Shown here in pieces: positions 8,701 to 18,500 of a stretch of 64,000 nt of DNA (its first letter is position 1; each line of letters begins with the position of its first letter). The stretch is from Leptidea sinapis (taxonomy: Eukaryota; Arthropoda; Insecta; Lepidoptera; Pieridae). Where the stretch lies: contig NC_066301.1 in the NCBI RefSeq assembly GCF_905404315.1, forward strand, positions 2,480,001 to 2,544,000, read 5' to 3'. A model generated the notes under the pieces. It was given only the letters and a program-made list of their open reading frames with translations, was not told where the DNA came from and did not search any database. Made by a program: the position numbers and the translations under genes.

Positions 8701-10912
8701 CAGACAGCGTGTACGGATAAGGTGAGTTACCGTCGTAAAGTTTATTGGGACAGAAAAGTCAACGATAGTTACGTTTTTATCTCAAGTAAGAGATAGACTG
8801 AATATTGGGATCGGCCATTAGGCACTTTGTTTTCATAAGTATGTAATTAGTTAGTTATTTTGCCAAAATCCATAATTATTCAAATATTGTGAGCCTTCTT
8901 GAGTGTAAATTCCCTAAGATTCGTCTTCAATCGATTCGAAACGTCTTTCGCCTCTACACGAAGCATCCTAGGGAGATGTTGACTCGCCAAATTCTGGCAC
9001 GAGACTCTCTCGTGCCAGATTTTGGCGAAATATTGGCGGAATTAACACTGAAGAAAACTTAAATAATTTGTATAATTATGGATTTCCGCAAAGTAACGCC
9101 TTATTCAATAAATTTTCTTAAAATCAAATGGCGAGACAACACGTCCTGAGGATGCCTCGTGTAGAGGCGAAACACGTGTCGAATTGTTTTAAAGACAAAT
9201 ATTGGCGGAATTAACACTGAAGAAAACTTAAATAATTTGTATAGTAGATAGATTTTATTTGAAGTATATTTTTTTAAACAAATTTTAATTTGTTAATGTG
9301 TGCGTTAGCGATAGGTTAGCTAGTTTAAGATTCAAAATAATAAGGAGCTTACGCTTTTTCTATCTTGCTGTATCTTCGTTACAGATGTTCTTTTTTGTCG
9401 GACACCTGGTTATGCGCTATGTTTATGATCATACCGGTGATAAGCTACCATTTCAACTTCATAATAGAAGCATTTCAATTTTCAATACTGTATTTAATTA
9501 CAAAATTGTACGTGTTATAGATCTCTCCCACCGAAATAGAGGCAGTAATAAAGAAACATCCCGGAGTATTTGAAGTCGCTGTAACCGGGATACCTCACGA
9601 AGAGCACGGAGACCTGCCTATAGCATGCGTCGTGCTCCATGATGGAGGTAACGTGGATGAACAAGAGATTAAGGACTTGGTGAAAAGTAAGTCAGATACC
9701 AGCTTAACCCTCTTCATCGCCTGATTGTGTTGCCATACATCGTCATGAAACTTTCTTCTACGGAAGAGGATCAGATCATCATCACTCGACCAGTATCAGC
9801 TCGCACCATTTAACCGCGTGCAACGCAGAGCTGCTGGAATTGTCGGGGACCCAGTGCTCTGTGAACGGCTAGCTTGGCGTGTTTCCTACCGCATTTATCA
9901 CGGGTAGTGTTCCGAAGAGCTGTTTGACCTGATTCCTACCGCCAAATTCCATCTTCGGACGACACGCCACAAATTAGGATATCATCCCCACCATCTTGAT
10001 GTGTGGCGTTCCTCCATATTGCGGTTTGCCTTGCTTTCGACGGACGACCAAGCTGTGGAATGAGCTTCCTGTGTTTCCAGGACGATACGACATGGGTACC
10101 TCAAAAAAAGCGCGTACATTGCAAGAGAATGTGGGCGGCTCTGATCACTTACCATCAGGTGATCCGTACTCTCGTTTGTCCTCTCTTCGACAAAAAAAGA
10201 AGAATAATGAATTTTCTTTTCAAGGTGTATTCAGGTATGTATAACTTCATAAGAGTTTTTTTATAAGTTTTTACCTACTTAAGGCCGGCATTTTGTGTTT
10301 CTTCAGTGATACAGATCGTGGGTGCCGTTGAAGTTACTTTCAATTGAAGTTCTGGTGTGGCGGCCACATAAAAGAAGATGCATTGTCATAAATGAAAACC
10401 GAATACTCGCGAATAAAGTTCGTATGTGGTAGGCGCGAAATTCGTATATAACGAATTTGGCTCCTTTGCACAGGATGCTGGTTAGAGTATCGGTACCACA
10501 ACGGCGCCTATTTCTGCCGTGAAGCAGTAATGTAGTAATGTGTAGGTAAGCATAACTGTGTTTCCGTCTGAAGGGCGCCGTAGCTAGTGAAATTACTGGG
10601 CAAATAAAACTTAACATCTTAAGTCTCAAGGTGACGAGCGCAGTTGTAGTGCCGTTCAGAATTTTTGGGTATTTCAAGAATCCTGAATTGCACTGCATTG
10701 CAATGGGCAGGGCGTATCAAGGGCGTGTCAGTGGACGTTTTATCACTGATATGATAATCATGAAATTTGCTAACGTTTCAGATTCATTAACTGATACAAA
10801 ACAATTAAGAGGTGGGGTTCTGTTCTTAAAGCAACTGCCGATGACTCCATCAATGAAGGTCAACAGAACGAAACTAGCAAAGCTTGCTCGCGAAATGGTA
10901 CAAGTGGAATAA
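5632..10912 (+). CDS. Gene 1: acyl-CoA synthetase (ANL superfamily, 4CL/luciferase-like), 3' part, four exons
   Basis: Last four coding exons of an AMP-forming acyl-CoA synthetase: join 5632-5715, 6376-6522, 9521-9686, 10782-10912, giving 175 C-terminal residues. Family members activate a carboxylic acid with ATP and transfer it to CoA. Seen: beta-strand region ending GELWIKGP, the A7 motif as RSGD (residues 48-51), the hinge region VERLKLLLKYRNHQ, the C-terminal lid IEAVIKKHPGVFEVAV, and the A10 segment TPSMKVNR with the expected lysine at residue 158. Every junction has AG/GT and phases agree (0, 0, 1). The A5 motif, P-loop and N-terminus are not found upstream in the window, so they lie off the left edge or the copy is truncated. 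Odd: hinge Asp is Glu, the hinge Gly is Asn, and the Gly before the A10 lysine is Met. No SKL-type peroxisomal tail. The role is inferred from the family; substrate unknown. Confidence 0.85.
5818..6126 (-). mobile_element. 3' fragment of the Jockey/CR1-like LINE (family B)
   Basis: Minus-strand tail of the element seen at 33-36 kb: RSFLPRNTKLWNELPCAVFP, KSAYTFLKGWQRSC, then the 3' end ATTCCATAAAAAAAA. Inserted in the intron between exons a and b of gene 1. Confidence 0.85.
6376..6522 (+). CDS. Gene 1 exon b (49 codons)
   Basis: Acceptor ATTCTAG, donor GTAGGT. Exactly 147 nt, the same size and phase as gene 2 exon 15199-15345; by eye 21 of 49 residues are identical. Carries TDDGWLRSGDIMYRDEKWYF and the hinge segment ending KYRNHQ. 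Confidence 0.9.
6523..6885. other. Gene 1 intron, unique-looking AT-rich sequence
   Basis: No repeat or coding match recognised before the interspersed repeat at 6885. Confidence 0.4.
6885..7178 (-). repeat. Interspersed repeat family A, copy 1 (reverse)
   Basis: Defined by GGCAGAAATAGGCGCCGTTG, TGAGCGGC and an end AAGGGACGAGACGAGCAGGA. Forward copies end CGTCCCTTATTTTCATAAAA. Forms an inverted pair with 7337-7640. Confidence 0.85.
7337..7640 (+). repeat. Interspersed repeat family A, copy 2 (forward)
   Basis: Forward copy, near full length, facing copy 1 across a 160-base GC-rich spacer (7179-7336). Confidence 0.85.
7640..8520. other. Gene 1 intron; possible LINE tail near 8040-8095
   Basis: AATAAAAGATATTATTATTA at 8067 resembles a retroposon 3' tail; otherwise nothing recognised. 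Confidence 0.35.
8521..8820 (+). mobile_element. MITE family M1, copy 1
   Basis: About 0.3 kb, ends TTACGGCCGTTTCCAATATA and ATATTGGGATCGGCCATTA (imperfect terminal inverted repeats). Interior landmarks: TACCTTCTACTGT, GTCATTCTTATCGCCTTATA, TTATTGGGACAGAAAAGTCA. No coding capacity. Confidence 0.85.
8931..8990 (-). ncRNA. Degenerate hammerhead-like motif (Penelope-derived)
   Basis: Reverse complement reads CCTAGGATGC..GTGTAGAGGCGAAAGACG, a decayed version of the motif at 9133. The strand II and GAAA parts are clear, the core is changed. Confidence 0.45.
9133..9188 (+). ncRNA. Hammerhead-ribozyme-like motif, best-preserved copy
   Basis: Reads CGTC-CTGAGGA-T-GCCTC-GTGTA-GAGGC-GAAA-CACGTGTC-GA. 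This fits core CUGANGA, stem II GCCUC/GAGGC with a GUGUA loop, GAAA, a self-complementary ACACGUGU stem III and a GUC cleavage triplet; ACAA/UUGU can extend stem I. One extra U sits between the core A and stem II, so activity is not assured. Confidence 0.6.
9521..9686 (+). CDS. Gene 1 exon c (55 codons plus one base)
   Basis: Acceptor GTTATAG, donor GTAAGT, 166 nt, identical in length and phase to gene 2 exon 13819-13984. Encodes ISPTEIEAVIKKHPG, then GIPHEEHGDLPIACVV and EQEIKDLVK of the C-terminal lid domain. The 3 kb intron before it holds an inverted pair of interspersed repeats, a MITE and a Penelope fragment. Confidence 0.9.
9790..10200 (+). mobile_element. 3' fragment of LINE family B
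   Basis: Plus-strand copy of the C-terminal coding end: RVQRRAAGIVGDPVLCERL-like sequence, LTP/FHLRTTRHKLGYHPHHLD-like sequence with frameshifts, ending CTTCGACAAAAAAAG. Lies in the last intron of gene 1. Confidence 0.8.
10460..10722 (+). repeat. Interspersed repeat family A, copy 3
   Basis: Forward copy ending GGGCAGGGCGTATCAAG, just 60 bases before the acceptor of gene 1 exon d. Confidence 0.8.
10782..10912 (+). CDS. Gene 1 terminal exon d with stop
   Basis: Acceptor GTTTCAG; the first two bases complete a split Asn codon. Encodes KQLRGGVLFLKQLP, TPSMKVNRTKL and ends MVQVE followed by TAA at 10910-10912. The C-terminal A10 lysine is kept. Confidence 0.9.
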
Positions 10913-10955
10913 ATGACTTGAATTTGATATCTATTAATTTACATAATTTAGAACG

Positions 10956-10961
10956 AATAAA
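10956..10961 (+). promoter_or_regulatory. Polyadenylation signal of gene 1
   Basis: AATAAA 44 bases after the gene 1 stop codon, in AT-rich sequence. Position fits a short 3' UTR. Confidence 0.6.
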
Positions 10962-11019
10962 GTTTTTATGAATTAAATATAATTTTAATTATTAGACAGT
11001 AAGCATTAAACCATTTCTC

Positions 11020-11275
11020 GGAGTTTACCAGCGAGATCGAATTAGAAATGAGGTGATCCATAGAAGAACCAAAGTTACCGACCTAGCCCGAATTATTTCG
11101 AAACTGCAGTGGCAATGGGCAGGGCACATTTGGCCGTTGGGGCAGTAAAGCCTTCGAATGGCGATCACGTACCGGAAGACGCAGTGGTGGTAAGCCCTCC
11201 ACGAGATGGACCGACGATCTGGTCAAGACTGATGGTGAAGCATTAAATTGGGTGTGTACATCCACGACACCCTCT
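11020..11275 (+). mobile_element. RTE-like LINE C-terminal fragment
   Basis: Degenerate reading RTKVTDLARI, KLQWQWAGHI, then HEMDRRSGQD-like sequence, the end of an endonuclease-reverse transcriptase of the RTE type. Lies between the 3' ends of genes 1 and 2. Confidence 0.6.
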
Positions 11276-11309
11276 CATAAAAAAAACGAAGTCCTAGTTC
11301 AAAAAATAA

Positions 11310-11580
11310 TAGTGTGGGGCAATGGTTAGTTGGCGCCAGTACCTTTAATCCGGTAGGTGCTTGTTCAATTCCCGCTCTCCACGTCCCAATGTGATCGGCT
11401 ATTGGAATTCATATGTACGTTTATACGCTTCTACGGTGACGGAAAACATGGTGACCAAACCCTGCACACACCTGCAAATCTTCAAAAGTTGTATGTAAAA
11501 TTAGCCAATTGGCACTAGGCTCACAAGAACCCAAGGTATTATAACCTAAGATAGGCGTACAGCAGACGTCAAGTTGCGAA
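11310..11580 (+). repeat. SINE-like repeat
   Basis: Head with box-A/B-like GGGGCAATGGTTAGTTGG and GGTGCTTGTTCAATTCCCGC, then body AATTCATATGTACGTTTATA and GGTGACGGAAAACATGGTGA, a wording I know from widespread lepidopteran SINE-like repeats. Confidence 0.55.
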
Positions 11581-11587
11581 AAAATCT

Positions 11588-11860
11588 TTAATGGCGGTTC
11601 CCAATATTCAGTCTATCTCCGGTTGTGGCCTACTTGACATAAAAATCGTAACTATCGTTGACTTTTCTGTCCGAATAAACTTATCGACGATTACTGTCTG
11701 TCAATGGGAGGACGTATAGCTTACCAGCGATAGAAGTTAATTTATAAGAATGACTTATCGGATATATTGGGACAGCTTCAGATTAATGACAGCTGATTAC
11801 TGACAGTAGAAGGTAGTAATTTATTTCTAACTGTAGATAGTATATTGGGAATGGCCGTAA
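11588..11860 (-). mobile_element. MITE family M1, copy 2 (reverse)
   Basis: Starts TTAATGGCGGTTCCCAATAT, ends TATTGGGAATGGCCGTAA. About 40 bases shorter than other copies owing to an internal deletion around the GATAAGGTGAGTTACCG block. Confidence 0.85.
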
Positions 11861-11914
11861 ATAAATACCTTACCTATACCTACGTCAATAATTGTAGGAA
11901 AGTAATTTGGTTTA

Positions 11915-12234
11915 ACTAACAGCGGTTCCCAAAATACTATCTACAGATAGTGATAAATTACTACCTTCTACTGTCAGTAATTAGCTGTCAATAATCTGAA
12001 GCTGTCCCAATATACCCCTACATAAGTCACTCTTATCGCTTTATATTGGGCCGCGTGAATCGCAATTTCCATACAAACATTATATCACTGGTAAGCTATA
12101 CGTCGTCCCATTGACAGACAGCATGCACGGTTAAGGTAAGTTACCGTTGATAAGTTTATTGGGACAGAAAAGTCACCGATAGTTACGATTTTCATCTCAA
12201 GTAAGAGATAGACTGAAAATTGTAACAGCCGTAA
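11915..12234 (+). mobile_element. MITE family M1, copy 3
   Basis: Opposite orientation to copy 2 and only about 55 bases from it; lies just past the gene 2 stop codon on the 3' side. Confidence 0.85.
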
Positions 12235-12324
12235 AACTATCTTATATTTGTTTGTGTCATATTATGAATTGAATTTTTTTTGGTCACTATAATCAAAGAT
12301 CACTCATATTTTTTTAAATCATCA

Positions 12325-12330
12325 TTTAAT
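12325..12330 (-). promoter_or_regulatory. Possible polyadenylation signal of gene 2
   Basis: ATTAAA on the minus strand about 50 bases past the gene 2 stop. No AATAAA lies closer; beyond 12234 a MITE begins, so the gene 3' UTR is short or ends in the MITE. Confidence 0.4.
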
Positions 12331-12377
12331 CTACGAGTACATTCGTTCAAACAAAATATTGATTGCTCTGTAAATAT

Positions 12378-12505
12378 TTACTCTCTTTTAGCATTCAGCA
12401 CGATTTCTTGAAGTTTCCTTCGATTCACTTTTCCAGTAGAAGTAGTTGGGAGTTCGTCAAGAAACAAAACACCTCCACGCAGCTGCTTATTTTTCGATAG
12501 TTTCG
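12378..12505 (-). CDS. Gene 2 terminal exon 12 with stop
   Basis: Acceptor ATCTTACAG. Encodes KNKQLRGGVLFLDELPTT, STGKVNRRKL with the A10 catalytic lysine, ending NAKRE and TAA at 12380-12378. Confidence 0.92.
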
Positions 12506-15500
12506 CTGTAAGATATTTTTTTTTTATGATTACTTTATTTTTTTTAATTATCGGAGCAAACGGGCAAGTGGATCCATGGATTTTTGCAATAAATAATATA
12601 AAAATAACTTTACTTTCTAGGAGTAATGCAAAGAATAGATAAATAGAAATGAAAGATTATTAGAAATTTCTCTTAACATTTAGGCAATCTTAGTTTGATA
12701 CCTTGAGTTACTTTCGACAATAAACGAATTTGCTAGACTGTCATAACCGCAATTTAACACCAGGAACAGACAAACTTAAACTGCCTACTACTAGACTAAG
12801 TCGAGTTAGTAAATATTTTGTGGGGCGATGTATATGCTTTTACAACAAGATCCCAAAAATGTTCAAAAGAATTGTAAAAAAATGTTTGTGTGGTAAAGGT
12901 TACTTTAACAGAAAGAAAAGAAGAAACATGCTATTGAGTGTCAAGATGCCACGCACACAAGCATCTAATAGTTGCCGTAATAAAAAAGCTATTGTTCTTA
13001 GCTAGTGCGGTATCTAGTTGGAGCGCAGCGGAGAACAATCCTTAATCTAAGTGTATAACTATATTAATTATAAAGTAGGTAATCTGATGATGATAAGACA
13101 GTCAGAAGAACGAGAAAATCACAAATACCTAACTAAAATGTGCGTTAAAATTATTAGTTTTTGAAAGAAATTATACAATATTTCTGAATAACACTCTTAG
13201 TTTTCTCATAATTTTATGAGTGGTATTGTCAAAAGCAACCAGATTCGATTGGGAATGGAGCAACCGCTCGGGCTATTAAATAATAAGTTTAATTGTACAA
13301 TATTACTTTGTAAACATATTATGTGTTGAAAAAAAAGCCCGCTGTTGCTTCTTCTCACGTCTGAGGCATTCTTTTTGGAATGGATGGTAGTTGTTGACTT
13401 TCAATAAGTGATGTCACATCCTATTTTGAATAAAAATATTTGAATTTGAATATAAATATAAGGTAAATATCACACAACTCAAGCAACAACTTACTAATAC
13501 CAGTCATATTGCTATCTCCATACTTGCTATACATTGTCCTAAGCGCGAGCAGCCCAAGTTGCCACGAAAAATACATTAATATCGTTGATATTACAAAAAT
13601 GTTGCAATTTTAAATATTAAATATTTGTTTATTTACTTGAATTATAAATATATCAACACGCCAATAGATAGAAGTCCAGAAATTTCTTAAATTCTACTAC
13701 ACATATACTATCTGATGAACTTTTAAATGTTTTTTTTTTGTATAGCATTTTTTTATTTTGTTTAAGAAGTTTAAGTTGCGAGCCCTTTCTGAATAACTGA
13801 TTTAAATTTATATCTTACCGGCAACAAGATCTTTTATTTCCTTGGAAGTGACTTGCCTATTGCCTTTCTTGATTATACAAGCAACTGGATGCTCGCCATC
13901 ATCAGGATCCTCAACACCAAGTACACACACGTCTTGGACAGCGTCGTTTGTTCGGATTAAGTCTTCAATCTCAGATGGTAATATCTAATAATTATTTAAG
14001 TCAAGATCAAGTTTTTATTTTTCCATTGGTTAACACACTGAATTGTTGTGTTCTTCCACGTTCACCATTACCAGTGGAAAGATCCTTTGGCCAACACAAG
14101 ATGACAGCTAGGTTATGGGTACCACAACAGCGCCTATTTCTGCCGTAAAGCAGTATTGTGTAAACATTACTGTGTTTCGGTCTGAACAGCGCACTAGCTA
14201 GTGCGATTTCTGGTCAAACGAGACTTAACATCTTAAGCCCAAGGTGAGTGAGTGCAATTGTGGTGCCGCTCAGAAATTTTGGGTTTTTCAAGAATCCTGA
14301 GCGGCACTGCATTGTAATGGGTAGGACGCATCAATTACCATCAGCTGAACGTCCTGCTCCTCTCGTCCCTTATTTTCATAAAAAAAAACTTTCTATGGAG
14401 TTATCTTGCGCGCTACTGCGTACGTACACCCCAAACGCTGGTAGCGCTTCTCTGGTTTCTATAGAGTTGAAAGAGAATACGAGTAGTGGTGAACATTTAC
14501 CATCAGGTGACCCTTATGCTTGTTTATCATCCTAATCCTATAAAATGTTAATAATAATTAAACGTCATAAAATCTGGTTTTCAATTTTGCATCATGATGG
14601 AAATTGTCAAATGGTGCAAGACATTTTTTGCTTTACAGGTACTTTAATATGTTTGTTATTGCTAAAGTTACACAATCAAGCCTGAGTAGATCGAATCAGA
14701 AATTAGAAGATCCGTAGGAGAACCAAAACCGACATAGCCCAAATGATTGCGAAACTGAAGTCAGTGGACAGGGCACATTGTTTGACGGACATACGACTAT
14801 AGGGGCAGTAAAGTCTTCAAATGGCGACCACGTACCGAAAGAGGTAGTGTTGGTAGGCCCACCACAAGATGGACCGACGATCTGGTCAAGATCGCCGGAA
14901 TACGTTGGATGAGGGCAGCGCAGGACCGATCGTCGTGGAGATCTTTGGAGGAGGCCTTTGTCCAGCAGTGGACATTTTCCGGCTGATGATGATGATGATC
15001 AATCATCGCAAGTGTAAACGGTAGTTCGATTCTCCGTGGGAACTTATAAATTAAACATTGCTATGAAGGCTTGAACTCCGAAAAAAATTTCTAACTGCTT
15101 TACGTTTTTGGACCCAAAGAACTTTTCTCTTGGTTTTAGTCTACAGTTAATAGAAATTTTTAACAGATCCTACCACCGTAATATAAAATTAAACTTACTT
15201 GATAAATTCGGTACTTTAAAACAGTTTTAACTCTATCCACATAATAGAGGAATTCATTGACATCTCTGTAGAACAGATCCCCAGTTTTAAAATATCCATC
15301 CGGTGTGAACGACTTTGCTGTTTCTTCAGGATCATTCACGTATCCCTTAAAATATGTTAAGTATTAACATAAATAGATTCAAATCAGGTTGGTACAAGTA
15401 TTATGTTCATGCATGTTTTTCATGTATTGCGAGAAACTCTTTCAAATTTAAATATTCAAATTCAAAATAATATTTAAAATCAATAATTAAACGTCAAAAA

Positions 15501-18500
15501 CTACCACCCATTCGAAAAACCCACATCAAAAAAGTAAGCAACATGCATGATATTACAAATTTACCATTTATATTAATTAATTTCTAAGTCTTTATTCACT
15601 CAAAGTGCAAAGGTATGTAAACTTTTTTGTTATTGGTGACATATAACTGGCTGGTTGTAAAACAAAATTCGATTAGGTTTTGTTTTTTTTCATAAAATTA
15701 AATGAAAGGGAATTTGTTTGAATTTAAGTGCGTTTTGTTGCTACGTTTAGTCTTGATTTAATAAGTTTAGCAACCATTTAAATAAAGTTAGCGATAAAAT
15801 TGAATAGTTAGATATTCTTTACGTCATGGAGCGACGTCATTTGACGGCAAATGAAATGCAAAGAGCTGTAGGGATGTTGCAAGCGGGAAGTAATCAATTT
15901 CAGCATTTTGACATTCATAGAAGTGTTATATGTCGTCTTTGGCAGCGCTACAATAATACAAGGGAATCCGCTGAACAGCATTCAGGCCGTAAAAGGAGTA
16001 CAACCACTCGGCAAGACCGTACTGGTCTGACTGATAGAACTGACTGCAAGACGCCAGCCGATGTTAACCGCTCGAGAGATAAGTTTGAGGCTACAAAATA
16101 CAAGTGGTGTTGATGTAACATGGACCCAGCAAAATTGGGATAAAATTATCTTTTCCGATGAGTCGCGATTCGGCTTTAGGCCTGATACAATAAGGGTACG
16201 AGTGTACCGTCAACCGTACCCTTATTGTATTGTACCGGAAATACTGAAAGGCTCGGGTGCATTCAGGAAGTTCATCCAAACAGCGGCTCATCAGTTATGG
16301 CATTGGCGGGTTTTATGAAGAACAGGCGAACTGAGCTTGTTTTTGTAAATGGAAACATGAACGCTGAAAATAACGTTGAGGATATTCTCAGACCATATGT
16401 CCATCCATTTGCACAAACCTTTGACTCCGATTTTACGTTAATGCATGACAATGCGCATTCACATACAGCTCGGCGAACCAGTCAATACTTGGCAACGGAG
16501 AACGTCTTGAAGGACTTGGACGGAGTGACAACAACCCAGCAGCTGAAGGATTTGCTACAATTTCACTGGGAGCGAATACCGCAAGATGACATAAACAGTC
16601 TCATTAATTCAATGAATAATCGTTGCCGACAAGTTCTGAATAACTGAGGAGGCCATGCTTTGTATTAAATTTTCCTATTCTTTCACAATAAATTCATTTT
16701 CTTAAGAAATTTCATTTTGTTAAAAAAATGTTTAGTTGCTTATGTACCTTAGTTTCTGCAGTATATTATAATATTGTTAATTTCTGGTTTTAAAAGAACT
16801 AATAAAGACAGCAGCTGTTATTTTTACATCATAGGACCCTAGAAATATTATTTTAAAAATAAAATACAACGTTATAATGTAAAAAACCATCCTAAAATTT
16901 AAATTATTAGGTACCTACATGTTGCTTAGACTTTTTTGATGTGTGTAGTATGCCTCAGACCTGAGAAGAACGGGCGCAAGAAACTCAGCTCATTTTGTGA
17001 TATAGTAGCCTTTACCACACAATCGCTGATTTAACAAAAAAATGTTAAATTGGCGATGAGTGTTAAAAACTCATTTATATACAATAGTGCCTAATGCCAC
17101 CTATTATATAGGTATTATATACATTTACGTACAAATTATACTATAATTTAATAACTTTCGTTATAATTTTCAACATAAGACCAAATCAACATAATTTGGA
17201 TATTCATTCATTCCCTTTGCCAAGAAATAATAATTACGAAGGGAAGTCTACAGAATCTGTCAACTCCAATTGTCACGAGGGGCTGCTGAAAACCAGTTTT
17301 GTGTTGGTGTCTTCTGAACTAAGACAACTATGTACTGAGTCAGATCCTTTTAGCAGGGAATCACGCGCCGCACAGTTTTTTTAATTTTTTTATATTTTAA
17401 TAATTTTTGTTATATTATTTCATTTAATTTATTTTATTATTTATTTATTAAACTTTTTTGACACCACATTAAAAAAAAAAAATTACTAACATACATAATT
17501 ACATGATATGGTGCAAATGGCGGTCTTATCACTATATAGTGATCTCTTCCAGGCAACCATTTGTAATACAATAAAAGAGAAAGGCAGTACATTAAAAGGG
17601 TAAGAAGTGTCAAAAATATAGACACACATAATATATACTATACTAAAATATAGATAAATTTATAAGAAAGTAAAATATGTAAAAAGTAGGAACAATAATT
17701 AACATTTCAGAATTGTTGAATTATGTTGGTGGATACATACAGATAGATTCTATCAAATAGAGGACAGATAATGTTTTTTTAGTTGATTTTTAAAGGATGC
17801 TAATGATTGTGCTTGACGGATAGTAAGCGGCAGTTGATTCCAAAGAGTAATGGCATTAATGGTGAAAGAAGAGTGATAGCTATCAGATTTATGGAAAGGA
17901 ACATTTAGTATTTGTTTCGCAGCATAGCGCAACGAAAGCTCATGCTGAGACCCTAGTAGCTCAAATCAAAGGTGTAGAATGTGGGAATTGCGACGTAGAC
18001 GTATAGGAAGCCAGTTGAGTTTTTTTCGGAAGGAGGAGACATGATCGTATTTACGTAGGTTAAAAATGAAGCGAAAACATAAATTTTGTAGGCGTTTGAG
18101 TTTATCCAGCTGAGCCTCGGTAAGGTTGGGATAGCAAATGTCTGCATAATCAAGAATGGAGAGCAGGCAAGTCTGCGCAAGACATATTTTACTAGGTACT
18201 GGGAGAAGATTACGTAACCGGCGCAGGGATCCATGTGCAGAGAAAACTTTTTTACTTACTTCATTCAGTTGCGTCTGCCAAGCATATAAGTGGAAAGAAG
18301 AATTTAGATTACTAGTGATGGAGTTTATAAATATTGAAAAAAGCAAGGGAGAAAGGACACCTCCCTGTGGAACTCCCGCAGAAGCATCAACCCAGGATGA
18401 TTGTATATCCGCAACTTTAATACGATGTCGTCACCCTATCAAATAGCTATGGAACCAACTCTCGGCCTCTGCTGATAAATTTAAAGAAGATAAAGATTTC

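Larger units (their letters stand above)
8931..9245. mobile_element. Penelope-like element terminal fragments, head-to-head
   Basis: Two facing copies of a terminal region (GGCGGAATTAACACTGAAGA, CTCGTGCCAGATTTTGGCG, hammerhead-like motif) that also flank the GIY-YIG fragment at 42.5-43.1 kb. No coding part remains here. A perfect-looking palindrome at 8984-9028 marks the junction. Confidence 0.65.
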
